Positions 1 to 9,700 of a stretch of DNA of 64,000 nt are shown piece by piece. The DNA is from Lishizhenia tianjinensis. Its GTDB lineage: Bacteria > Bacteroidota > Bacteroidia > Flavobacteriales_D > Crocinitomicaceae. Location of the stretch: positions 1 to 64,000 of the forward strand of contig CALQIX020000018.1 of assembly GCA_943330745.2 (NCBI GenBank). The letters are read 5' to 3'. Positions within the stretch are counted from its first letter, which is position 1, and every line of letters starts with the position of its first letter. A program made the position numbers and the translations under genes. The notes below the pieces were generated by a model. It ran no database searches and was not told the origin of the DNA. It saw only the letters and a list, made by a program, of their open reading frames with translations.

Positions 1-2126
1 CCATTAACTAAACCGTTATTGGTAACTGTAGCAGTAGATGTATTAGAGCTAATCCATGGTGCAGTTGTTGCTGCTGTTACACTTCCTGTTAATTGGATAG
101 ATGCACCCACACAAACAGCATTAGGCCCAGTGATTGTCGGAACAGGGTTAACTGTTATCGTGGTTGTTACCGGACAGCCATTATTGTTTGTATAGGTGAT
201 ATTCGTTGTTCCTGCTGCGACTGCAGTAACCAATCCTGTATTAGAAATAGTAGCTGTTGAAGTATTGCTAGACAACCAGGGTGAGGTTGTTGCCGCAGTT
301 CCGCTTCCCGATAATTGAATGGTAGATCCAACACAAACAGTTGAACTTCCTGTTATTGTTGGATTGGCGTTAACCGTTACTGGTGTCACTACCAAACAAC
401 CTAAACTATTGGTATAAGTAATATTAGTTGTTCCTGCTGCTACTGCGGTTACCAAACCACTGGTGGAATTCACAGTTGCCGTGGCTGTGCTGCTTGATGC
501 CCATGTTCCTGCTGTTGGTAAACCAGTCAATTGACTTGTAGCGCCAATACAAAGCAAAGTTGTTCCTGATACAGTTGGATTCGCATTTACAGTAATCAGT
601 TGTGTGATGGAACATCCATTGCTGTTTGTATAAGTTATAGTCGCTGTTCCTGCTGCCACTCCAGTTACTACTCCTGCATTTGTTACCGTTGCAACAGCCG
701 TATTGGAAGAAACCCATGGATTTGAACTTGAAGCTGTAGCACTTCCTGTTAAGTTTATTGTAGAACCAACACAAACTGCATTATTGCCAGTTATTGTTGG
801 ATTTGAATTTACAGTTACTACTGCAGTAACTAGACATCCGTTATTAATTGTGTAAGTAATCGTTGTTGTTCCCGCTGACACTGCTGTTACCAAACCACTT
901 GTAGAGATCGTTGCTACTGAAGTGTTGCTTGACACCCAGGCATTTGATGCTGCTGTGGCCGAACCGCTTAGTTGAGAGGTGTTATTAACACACAGCGTTA
1001 AGTTTCCAGAAATAGTAGGATTCGCATTTACTGAAATATTTTGTGTTACAGAGCAACCAACATTATTTGTGTATGTAATCACAGTGGTTCCAGCAGCCAC
1101 ACCAGTAACTATCCCATTACCATTTACGGTTGCAATAGTTGTGCTTGACGAGACCCATGGTGTCGTGGTTGCTGCAGTAATACTCCCTGTTAGTTGCGTA
1201 GTTAATCCTACACAAATACTATTGTTTCCAATTATTGTTGGATTAGCATTTACGGTTATGGTTTGCGTATTTGAACACCCAAAATTATTCGTATAGGTTA
1301 TAGTTGTAGCTCCAGCACCAACGGCGGTTATTAATCCAGTATTTGAAATTGTTGCAACACTTGTGGTACTTGATATCCAGGGGTTTGTTATTGCTACGGT
1401 CCCTGAACCACTTAATTGAGTTGTTAATCCAACGCACAATGAACTAACTCCGGATATTGTTGGTTTGGGATTTACAGTTACGGAGTATGTTGCTGAACAG
1501 CCAACGCTATTCGTGTAAGTGATTGTAACAACTCCTGATGAAATACCAGTTACTGATCCAGCAGAAGTAACTGTTGCAAAAGAAGTATTACTTGAAGCCC
1601 AATTTGCCGCTGCCGGGGGGGTAGAACCAACCAAATTAATAGAAGTGCCAACACATACAGCGGTAGGACCAGTAATTGTTGGATTGGCATTGACAGTTAC
1701 GGTAATTGTATTTGAACAACCAGTGTTTGTAGTATATGTAATCACAGCAGTTCCAGCTAATAAACCCGAAACTAAACCTGTATTAGAGACTGTTGCCAAA
1801 GACGTGTTATTTGAACTCCAACTTGCAGTTGTTCCCGTTCCTGACAATTGAATGGATGAACCAATACAAACAGCGTTCGGTCCTGTTATCGTAGGAAAAG
1901 AATTTACCGTTACAGTGACAGTTTTAGAACAACCGTTTGAATTTGTGTATGTTATGAGGGTGGTCCCTAAAGATACAGCTGTGATTAATCCCGTGTTCGA
2001 AATTGTGGCAACACCAGTATTATTTGAAGTCCAAGGATTACTTGTTGCGGCTGTTGCTGATCCCGTAAGCTGCGTAGTTGCATTGACACAAACTGTAGTC
2101 TCTCCAGAAATTGTAGGTAAAGGATT
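1..2126 (-). repeat. Tandem array of ~215-bp BIG2-domain units
   Basis: Ten consecutive units of about 70-74 codons lie head to tail inside the giant surface-protein gene; the last is cut by the window edge. Each starts near N-x-x-P-T-I and contains a conserved Cys in a VCVG-type motif, a W-x-SSNTS block, GLVTAVAAGT and a second Cys in an NxGC motif. The two Cys per unit suggest an intradomain disulfide (inference). Units are similar but not identical in DNA, so the array has diverged since duplication. Confidence 0.8.
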
Positions 2127-3572
2127 AACCGTAACTTGAACGTTCTGGGCAGCAGTGCAATTGGTTGTTGGATTAGTAGCAGTTACTGTGTAATTGGATG
2201 TGATTGTTGGAGTGATGGTAATACTTGAATTTGAAATTCCATTTTGATTGGTTACCGGTAGTGTACTCCATTGAAAATTATATACATTCGTATTTGGAAT
2301 ACTAAGTGAAGTTAAAGTTGCTGAAGTACCAGTACAAATCGTAACATCAGCCGGATCAGAAATAATAGGACTAGGATTTACAGTTATAACATAAGTTCCT
2401 ATACACCCAGTCGAGGAGGTATAGGTAATCGTTGTTAATCCAGCTGATATGGCAGTTACTAATCCAGAATTACTTACTTGAGCTACTGAGGTATTGGATG
2501 AAACCCAAGCATTACTTGAAGCTGGAGGTTGATTATTGGAAACACTTAACTGAGAAGTGATTCCTGAGCAGATTGTTGGGTTACCCGCAATGATTGGACT
2601 TGGATTTGTAATCCCGATTGTTTGTTGACTAGAGTTGACACAACCATTATTGTCAGTAATGTTTATAGCATACGTTCCGGGAAATAATCCATTGATTGGA
2701 TAGTTTAGAAAACCCGGCGCAGGAATTTCAACTCCTGAAGGATTATTTAAGGATCCTCCAGTTAATTGCCATGCTACATTGAAACCTACATTTCCAGGAG
2801 TTCCGTCAGATGCTCCAAGACCACTAACTGTTATGGAACCAATACCATTAGCACAATCGGCATTTATTATCGAAAAACTTGGAGAAATTGGTGGAGCTTG
2901 ATTAACTATTTGATTAGATATGGCTTGACATCCATTGTAATCAGAAATTGTAATTTGGTAGGTTCCTGCAGCCAAGTTGGTCATTTGAAAATTGGAGGTT
3001 GTAATTTCAGGTGGGCAAGTAAGACTGAAATTAGAAGGTGGCATTGTAGGCCCTGTCCAAATTAAATTATAACCTCTGCATGCATTCCCGAATGGGCCTA
3101 TAAATCCGCCGGATGGTATTAAACTAATGGCCCCAGTGCTTTGTCCATTGCATAAAATACTTGTTGTTGTTGCTGAAACACTCAATTGAGGGTTGTCAAC
3201 TAAACTTGCCCCACCAGAGGCACAAATATCAAATTGACCAAAATTTAAATTTTGTGATACTTCAACCGAATATGATTGACCATTCGGAAGAGCAGGAAGG
3301 TTATTAAATGTGTATGTTAGTCCATTGACCAATGGCGAAATTTCCAAAACAACTCCAAAAGGGTTAATTATTCTAAAATAAACTGAGTTTGGGCATCCAC
3401 AAGAGGAGTTTACAGTTGCTTGTAAACTACCACTAGATTGACCATTACATAATGGTGATGTGGCTTGTATAGTTACTTGGCACTGCCCAAAAACATCAAG
3501 ATTGCTAAATATCAATAAGATAGCAAGAACAAATATTAATCGTAAAGAAGATTTATACCTAGTTGTGAGCAA
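1..3572 (-). CDS. Giant secreted BIG2-repeat surface protein (C-terminus beyond window)
   Basis: An open frame of 1190 codons runs off the left edge without a stop. It begins with a hydrophobic signal peptide ending in VFGQC at about residue 30. Next come SprB-like repeats ending in patterns such as GTYQITISDYNGC, up to about residue 320. One BIG2-type Ig-like unit (about 2610-2390) and one different Ig-like unit (about 2388-2136) follow, then about ten near-identical BIG2 domains with the signature WVSSNTSVATVS..GLVTAVAAGT.TITYT. Such proteins are usually exported adhesins of T9SS bacteria, and a sorting domain is expected in the missing part (inference). No ATG lies between the upstream in-frame stop and the signal peptide. 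The best start is TTG at 3572, so a rare start or an upstream frameshift is possible. No good -7 box was found; the closest is TTATTTTG at 3673-3680. Confidence 0.8.
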   Translation of the reverse strand, partial: MLTTRYKSSLRLIFVLAILLIFSNLDVFGQCQVTIQATSPLCNGQSSGSLQATVNSSCGCPNSVYFRIINPFGVVLEISPLVNGLTYTFNNLPALPNGQSYSVEVSQNLNFGQFDICASGGASLVDNPQLSVSATTTSILCNGQSTGAISLIPSGGFIGPFGNACRGYNLIWTGPTMPPSNFSLTCPPEITTSNFQMTNLAAGTYQITISDYNGCQAISNQIVNQAPPISPSFSIINADCANGIGSITVSGLGASDGTPGNVGFNVAWQLTGGSLNNPSGVEIPAPGFLNYPINGLFPGTYAINITDNNGCVNSSQQTIGITNPSPIIAGNPTICSGITSQLSVSNNQPPASSNAWVSSNTSVAQVSNSGLVTAISAGLTTITYTSSTGCIGTYVITVNPSPIISDPADVTICTGTSATLTSLSIPNTNVYNFQWSTLPVTNQNGISNSSITITPTITSNYTVTATNPTTNCTAAQNVQVTVNPLPTISGETTVCVNATTQLTGSATAATSNPWTSNNTGVATISNTGLITAVSLGTTLITYTNSNGCSKTVTVTVNSFPTITGPNAVCIGSSIQLSGTGTTASWSSNNTSLATVSNTGLVSGLLAGTAVITYTTNTGCSNTITVTVNANPTITGPTAVCVGTSINLVGSTPPAAANWASSNTSFATVTSAGSVTGISSGVVTITYTNSVGCSATYSVTVNPKPTISGVSSLCVGLTTQLSGSGTVAITNPWISSTTSVATISNTGLITAVGAGATTITYTNNFGCSNTQTITVNANPTIIGNNSICVGLTTQLTGSITAATTTPWVSSSTTIATVNGNGIVTGVAAGTTVITYTNNVGCSVTQNISVNANPTISGNLTLCVNNTSQLSGSATAASNAWVSSNTSVATISTSGLVTAVSAGTTTITYTINNGCLVTAVVTVNSNPTITGNNAVCVGSTINLTGSATASSSNPWVSSNTAVATVTNAGVVTGVAAGTATITYTNSNGCSITQLITVNANPTVSGTTLLCIGATSQLTGLPTAGTWASSSTATATVNSTSGLVTAVAAGTTNITYTNSLGCLVVTPVTVNANPTITGSSTVCVGSTIQLSGSGTAATTSPWLSSNTSTATISNTGLVTAVAAGTTNITYTNNNGCPVTTTITVNPVPTITGPNAVCVGASIQLTGSVTAATTAPWISSNTSTATVTNNGLVN

Positions 3573-3691
3573 AAAATTAGTTTTTGAATTGCTAATTTAC
3601 GCTAACGGTTTGGGATTGCCAAAAAAAGTGTAAGATATTGGTGGAGAAGATGTGAAATTTGTTTAATATCTTCAAAATAAAGTGATTTCTA

Positions 3692-5839
3692 CTAATCTAG
3701 TTTAATCTCCAATGTGGTTCTTCTGTTCAATTGATGCTCGGCTTGAGAACATTTTACTCCATCTGCACATCGGTTAACCAATTGTTTTTCACCGTAGCCT
3801 TTCGCTATAATTTTATTCGAAGGTATTCCCATTTTTTTAATGTAGTTTACACAACTTTGTGACCTGCGTTCAGCCAACCATTCGTTGTAATAATCCGATC
3901 CGCGTGAATCTGTATGTGAACCCAACTCAACCGTCAATTCTGGATGTTCTTTCATGTATTTCACCAATTTGTCCAATTCTATTTGACCTTCTGGACGTAG
4001 ATTCCATAAATCGAAATCGTAGTAAATCATGCCTAAATTGATGCGGTCTCGCCCTTTTATCGGTGATAAGACCATGCTCAGATTCTGTGCTGAATTACAT
4101 TCAGATGAGCTTGATAAAGTTAGTTTACCGTCGGTGTAGTTAATGAGATTTCCAACAATTGAATCTGTTTCAGTTAATTCCTCCGTGCTCAAAACTATAA
4201 TCGGATTGTTTCCGTCGGTGATTCGTTTTTTAGTAGCTTTTCCTTTTGAATAATACGTTAATTGAGCGCCTGATAGACTCACCTGATTTTCATCCACTAC
4301 TGTAATAGTAACTTGTTTGTTCACGTAATTTGAACTTAATTTTACGGTGTGTTTTCCTTCCTTGTCAAACGTTTTTTCCGTTGTGCAAGAAGCAATATTG
4401 CCTTCTCCTGCATACGAAAACTGATAACGTGCGTTCAAAGTTGGTTTAAGTGTTACTTTTCCTTTCTCGTCAGTGGTATATTTTTCTTCTGTTAGGGTAT
4501 TCAAATTTTTAGCTACAATGATTTGTTTGCCCAGAAATTTATTATCGCACGTGGATAAAGTAATTTCAGCTTCAATTTTATACACAGGTTTCGAAATCGA
4601 ATAAATTTCATCTTTGAAGTTATTTCTATTGGATGACATCAACCCTTTTCCTGTATTATCATCGATATAGATTCCAAAATCATCCGCATTGGTATTGATT
4701 GGATTTCCGATGTGCATAGCTTTAGCGTTCTTGTTTTCTTGATAAAATACATCTAACCCACCATTTCCAGGCCAGCCATTCGAAGAAAAATATAAAACTC
4801 CGGTGTTTGACACAAATGGAAACACTTCATCTCCTGCGGTATTAACTTTATCTCCTAAGTTAATTGGTTCGCTCCATGCACCTTCTTTCCAGCTGCTTTT
4901 GTACAAATCAACTCCCCCGAAACCACCCGGTTTATCGGATGCAAAAATTAAATTGCCTTCCAAATCCAAGACCCCATGTCCCACAGAATAGGTTTTATTG
5001 TTAAATGGAAATTCTATGGCTTCGTTCCATCCACCATCGGCTCCTTGAGTATAGATTTTAATGGCTAATCGAGCATATTTTATTTTGTTTACTTCGTCAA
5101 TTTCTTCTTGATTTACCGTTAAAATAGCTTTTTTGAAATCAGGAGAAAAGGCAATCGGCCCATCGTGTGGATTGGTTCTTTTTACTTCTTTCCAAAGTTG
5201 GTCTTTCTCAATTTCAGTTGCACCATTGATTGAAATTAAATCCGTAAAAAATTGTCCAGTCCAAGTATATTCTCTATTTACAAATCCCGTGTTTCGGCGA
5301 TTGGAAACCAATACAAATCCATCTTTGTAAGGAACGGCACAAAACTCCTCGCCTGTTTTTATTTCTCTGAACGGAGCAATGGTATAGTCAGAATTTATAG
5401 TCAATTGTTTTAAAATCAATGGCACTTGTTGTTTCCATGTTTGAATGAGTTTACTTTGAGGCAACCTTAATAGCGCCGAATCTACTGCTCCAGTTAATCT
5501 TGGGTGATTGCTGGTAATTTGCAACAACGAAAAATAGGTCAACCAATCTGATTCATTGATTTCAGGGCTTGTAGTTAATTTTTCCGCCCAAAATAAGGCC
5601 TTTGAATATTGCTCAGAATTATAGGCAGCTTCAACTGCTCGTCGTATATACACCCCATTTATAGCATTATTTTTTAAGCTCTTTTCAGCCAACTCAGCCC
5701 AAACGGGGTAAGCCTCAACAAATTGGAGCGTATTGGAAAGTTTGGTGGCGTATTCTTCTTTAAACGATTGTCCATAGGAAAAACCAGCGAGATTTATTAA
5801 GAGTGAAAACAGAATCAATTGTTTCATAAACAAGGGCAT
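3692..5839 (-). CDS. OmpA-family protein with TPR-like, PD40 and OmpA domains (PorE-like)
   Basis: This is a 715-residue exported protein. The signal peptide (ending SYGQ) is followed by a helical TPR-like region to about residue 120. A PD40/WD40-like propeller covers about 170-420 (strings such as FASDKPGGFGGVDLYKS and YFSSNGWPGNGGLDVFY). Carboxypeptidase-regulatory-like beta domains follow at about 435-590, and a C-terminal OmpA peptidoglycan-binding domain at about 600-715 (YDFDLWNLRPEG, SHTDSRGSDYYN, LNRRTTLEI). This order matches PorE, the T9SS component that tethers PorP/SprF-type proteins to the cell wall. It is the last gene of a three-gene unit, 9 bp after porP/sprF. A second ATG at 5827 gives an equally good signal peptide (MKQLILFSLL). 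Many Bacteroidota carry several paralogues, so it may serve only its neighbouring cargo rather than be the housekeeping PorE. Confidence 0.85.
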   Translation of the reverse strand: MPLFMKQLILFSLLINLAGFSYGQSFKEEYATKLSNTLQFVEAYPVWAELAEKSLKNNAINGVYIRRAVEAAYNSEQYSKALFWAEKLTTSPEINESDWLTYFSLLQITSNHPRLTGAVDSALLRLPQSKLIQTWKQQVPLILKQLTINSDYTIAPFREIKTGEEFCAVPYKDGFVLVSNRRNTGFVNREYTWTGQFFTDLISINGATEIEKDQLWKEVKRTNPHDGPIAFSPDFKKAILTVNQEEIDEVNKIKYARLAIKIYTQGADGGWNEAIEFPFNNKTYSVGHGVLDLEGNLIFASDKPGGFGGVDLYKSSWKEGAWSEPINLGDKVNTAGDEVFPFVSNTGVLYFSSNGWPGNGGLDVFYQENKNAKAMHIGNPINTNADDFGIYIDDNTGKGLMSSNRNNFKDEIYSISKPVYKIEAEITLSTCDNKFLGKQIIVAKNLNTLTEEKYTTDEKGKVTLKPTLNARYQFSYAGEGNIASCTTEKTFDKEGKHTVKLSSNYVNKQVTITVVDENQVSLSGAQLTYYSKGKATKKRITDGNNPIIVLSTEELTETDSIVGNLINYTDGKLTLSSSSECNSAQNLSMVLSPIKGRDRINLGMIYYDFDLWNLRPEGQIELDKLVKYMKEHPELTVELGSHTDSRGSDYYNEWLAERRSQSCVNYIKKMGIPSNKIIAKGYGEKQLVNRCADGVKCSQAEHQLNRRTTLEIKLD

Positions 5840-5848
5840 AATGGGAAA

Positions 5849-6754
5849 TTAAAAATAACGAGGACTAATGAATGCATTGTTTTTGGAGCGTATGTCTATT
5901 GAAATAACCACTTCATGACTACCCCAATTGCGGTAACTCAACTTGTTGAAGGGGAAATCAAAGGCATATCCCAACATCAATTTATCGTTTATTTGGTAGG
6001 ACGCATTGAAGCCCAACGATTCATTCATGCGATACAATGCACCAAACCAAAATTGTTTGTATAGGTGAGCGGAAACGTTAAAATCAATGGTAACCGGTGC
6101 TCTATTTGTGTATTTTACTAATACCGATGGCTTAAGATCAACTACGGAATTTATTGGAAAAACATAACCCGCTGCCATGTAATAATGTCTTTGTAAAAAA
6201 GAATTGCTGGTGTTATTGTCAATGGATTTTTGCAACAAACGAGGAACCGAAACACCTAAGTAACCTCTCTTTCCATACAAATATGCTCCAAGTCCAAAAT
6301 TTGGTGACAAGGATGAATTTGAATTTAAGAAAGTAGGATCCGTTTGGTCAGTAACTATTAAATTTTGAAAGTTGTATTGATTGGAATTCAAACCTGCAGA
6401 GGCACCTAAAGAAAGGCGTAAGTTTTTAGCGTTTAATTGCAGGTGATATGCAAAATTGGCCATGGCCGTGAAATTACTTCTCGATCCAATTTTATCATAA
6501 CTTAAATTACCCCCAATTCCAATGTGCTTGCGGGCAACTGGAGCATGCACGGATACAAACTGAGTGGTAGGTGCGCCATCCCATCCAACCCACTGCGAGC
6601 GATGTACGCCCGTGAAGTTTAACGAACCCCGACTTCCTGCATAGGCTGGGTTATAATTGAGTGGATTAAAGAAATACATGGATGATTGCGCATCCTGCTG
6701 AGCATTGGCACTAAGCGAAATAATACCAATAAGTAATAGAATTAATTTTTTCAT
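5849..6754 (-). CDS. T9SS membrane protein PorP/SprF family
   Basis: A 301-residue outer-membrane beta-barrel protein. It has a signal peptide (MKKLILLLIGIISLSANAQ), then the family hallmark of an N-terminal segment with YFFNPLNYNPAYAGSRG and HRSQWVGWDGAP. Alternating amphipathic strands follow, ending at the aromatic C-terminus SPRYF. PorP/SprF proteins work with T9SS and are often paired one-to-one with a secreted adhesin; SprF is needed for SprB export in Flavobacterium johnsoniae. Here it lies 11 bp after a type B sorting-domain cargo gene and 9 bp before an OmpA gene, the usual cargo-PorP-OmpA arrangement. It therefore probably handles that cargo (inference). Confidence 0.93.
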   Translation of the reverse strand: MKKLILLLIGIISLSANAQQDAQSSMYFFNPLNYNPAYAGSRGSLNFTGVHRSQWVGWDGAPTTQFVSVHAPVARKHIGIGGNLSYDKIGSRSNFTAMANFAYHLQLNAKNLRLSLGASAGLNSNQYNFQNLIVTDQTDPTFLNSNSSLSPNFGLGAYLYGKRGYLGVSVPRLLQKSIDNNTSNSFLQRHYYMAAGYVFPINSVVDLKPSVLVKYTNRAPVTIDFNVSAHLYKQFWFGALYRMNESLGFNASYQINDKLMLGYAFDFPFNKLSYRNWGSHEVVISIDIRSKNNAFISPRYF

Positions 6755-6765
6755 CGTGTAAAATC

Positions 6766-9700
6766 TTATGGTTGAATTTCTAAATAACCTTTGATCGGGT
6801 CTTGTGATTTTTTCATGGTGTCAATCAAATAGAAGTAGGTAGAGGCCGGCAATGGACCATCTACGTTTAATCCTTCCGTATAGTATCCATTCCAATCGTT
6901 TTGATACGGTTGAGATTGGTAAACAAGATTTCCCCATCGGTTATAAACCCATACTTTAATTTCTGGATATTGTGCTAAATTTTGAATGATCCATAGGTCA
7001 TTTTTTCCATCCCCATTCGGTGAAATTAACTGAGGTACCACAATTGGAATTAACTGGGTGCAACCTAAGTCAAAGGTTTGACTAATTGAACAACCCGCTG
7101 CATCGGTTACAGTTACTGTGTGATTTCCTGCATCAATTCCTGTGTTGGTTGGACTGTTATTTCCATTGTTCCAAGTATAGGAAAATCCACCTTGACCACC
7201 ACTGGCATTTACTGTCAAATACCCATTGTCTTCTCCACATTCAGACCCCACACTATCCGTCATGACAACCACAATTGGAGCTGGTTCGGTTAGTGTAAAA
7301 GAAGAATCTGCCGTACATAAATCCACATTGGAAACGGTAACTGCATAAGTTCCTGGAGAAAGATTATTCACTGATGCACCTGTTCCAACGTTAGGAGTCC
7401 AGTTGTAGGTAACTCCAGATGCATTGTTTGTTGAAACTGTAATTACCCCATTATTAGCGTTTGCACAAGTTATGTTTTGAATGGCCGCAGCAGTAAATGA
7501 AATTTGAGTTGGCGGATCCATTTGGATTGTTTCATTTGAAATACAACCAGTAGCCGGATCAGTCATCGTAATGGAATAAGCTCCTGGAGTATTCAATGTT
7601 ATTGCGTTTGTTCCTTGACCTGAAACGATTCCTGGGCCCGTCCAAACAATGGTTGAACCCACTGGAACAACAGTTCCTGAAATAACCGCGGTCGGTGAAA
7701 CACAAGATATCCCATTTACTGGATTTAACGCATAAGTATAATCTGGTGTTGGATTAATTGAAACCGTAAATTGATCTTGTACCCCCGGACATCCATTCAA
7801 TTCAGCCGTAACGGTTACGGTACCTGATATTGTATTTGATGTATTATTGGCAGGTGCGGTCCATGTAGCAATTTGTCCTGTCCCAGATGCAGCAATTCCG
7901 ATGGATGCATTATCATTTGTCCAAGTAAAAGTACCTCCGGCTGGGGTGGTAACAAAATCGTTGGGATTGATGGGTTGACCTGGACATACTAATATGTTTG
8001 CCACGTTGTTCATCGTAATTTGAGGTTGAACCGCAACTGCAATGGTAACGTTAGGATCCGGACATTGAACGTTTGAAATTGAAACGGTATAGAAAACAGT
8101 ATCAATAGAATTGGTTGAACCGTTGTTTACCAAAACATCTGAAATAGTTCCAGGATTGCCTCCACCATTGGCTGCTCCAGAAATACTAGCTGGGGAGGTT
8201 TGTGTCCAAGTGATTGTTGCAGACGTTACACTACTTTCTACGGTTATTTGAGGTGATTCTCCACTACAAACTAATGTATCTAATGTGGACACATCAATAT
8301 TTCCTGTAGGATCAACCGTGATTACGAAATCTGTTTCTGTTCCTGGACAACTTGGGTCTAACGTAGCTGTAACGGTTATTGTTCCTGAAATTGAACTGCC
8401 CGTTGTGTTGCTTGGAACGGTCCATGTTGGAATTTGACCAGTACCCGAGGCTGCTAAACCAATAGCTGTATTGCTATTTTGCCAGGAATAGGTAGCTCCA
8501 GCTGGAGAAGAAATATAATTTACAGGATTAATAACAGCACCCGAACAAACCAAGGTATCATTCACTTGATTAAGCACAATTCCAGGCTGAACAGCTACAG
8601 GAACAACCACTGAATCACCCGGACAAAGAACATTGCCTATGTAGATGGTGTAAAATACCGTATCAATTGTATTTCCTGAATTAAAAAGTGTTTGAGCAAT
8701 ATTAGATCCGGTTCCGTTGGATGCACCAGTAATCGTGGACGGATAAGCGGCTACCCACGAAAAAGTGGCAGAAGATAAATTACTTGTTATATTGATATCA
8801 GTTGTTTCGTTACTACAAAGATATTCTTGAAGTGGTGTCACTTGCAAATCTCCCTGTGGATAAACATAAATGGTGTCTATGGTTGGGGGAACAGAGGTAC
8901 AACCAACTGTAGCACTGATCACCACATACCCTATATTGTTAGTTGGGTTGGTTAATAATACCGGCAGAATTGTATCGGCGTTCGTTCCAGAACCGCTCAT
9001 TGTTGTAATTCCAACAACATTTACGGTATCTTCTATTGTCCATGTGATCAAATATCCTGGGATGGTTGAAACCATAACAATAGAATCCGACAATTCTCCA
9101 GAACAGATAACTGGATTGATCGGAGTCATGTTCACTATCGCTGTTGGGTTGATAACAAGGTCGTGCATAATGGAATCAATTCCGCATCCATTGGCTGTAT
9201 ATACCCACATGTGATAGGTTCCAGGAATGCTAAATGTGATTTCAACACTGTCTGTTGCTGGCGAACTCCATTGGGTATAATCGTATGTTGCACCAACAAA
9301 TCCGTTATTTGACCCAAGAGTTCCGTTCGTTACTGCCCATCCCGTTGCTTCTTGAATAGACCAATAATACGCGTAATTATTTGTACAACCATTTTGATCT
9401 ACGTTTTCACCTCCGGAAGATTGATTGGTAAATGTAACGGGTGTATTTTGACATATGGGTGATGCCGGTTGGTAAGTGAATTCAGCATTGGTTCCAGTAG
9501 AAATCGTAATAGGACCAACTGTGGCAAACGTTGTTCCACATGCATTTTGAGCAACGATGGTCGATTGAAAAGCATTATCTATAATTATGGGCCCAACCGG
9601 ATACGTTTGTCCACAGGAAGAAGTATTGAAAATGTGGGAAATGGTCGTGTCGTTAACCGTTGTAAATAATGATGCCGGGCTTCCGTCGGAGAAAGACACA

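Noticed and set aside
424-3065. Several open frames (424-774, 979-1296, 1519-1851, 1852-2139, 2766-3065) inside the giant BIG2 gene
   Set aside because: They are out-of-frame or antisense shadows; their repetitive composition is the mirror of the BIG2 repeats.
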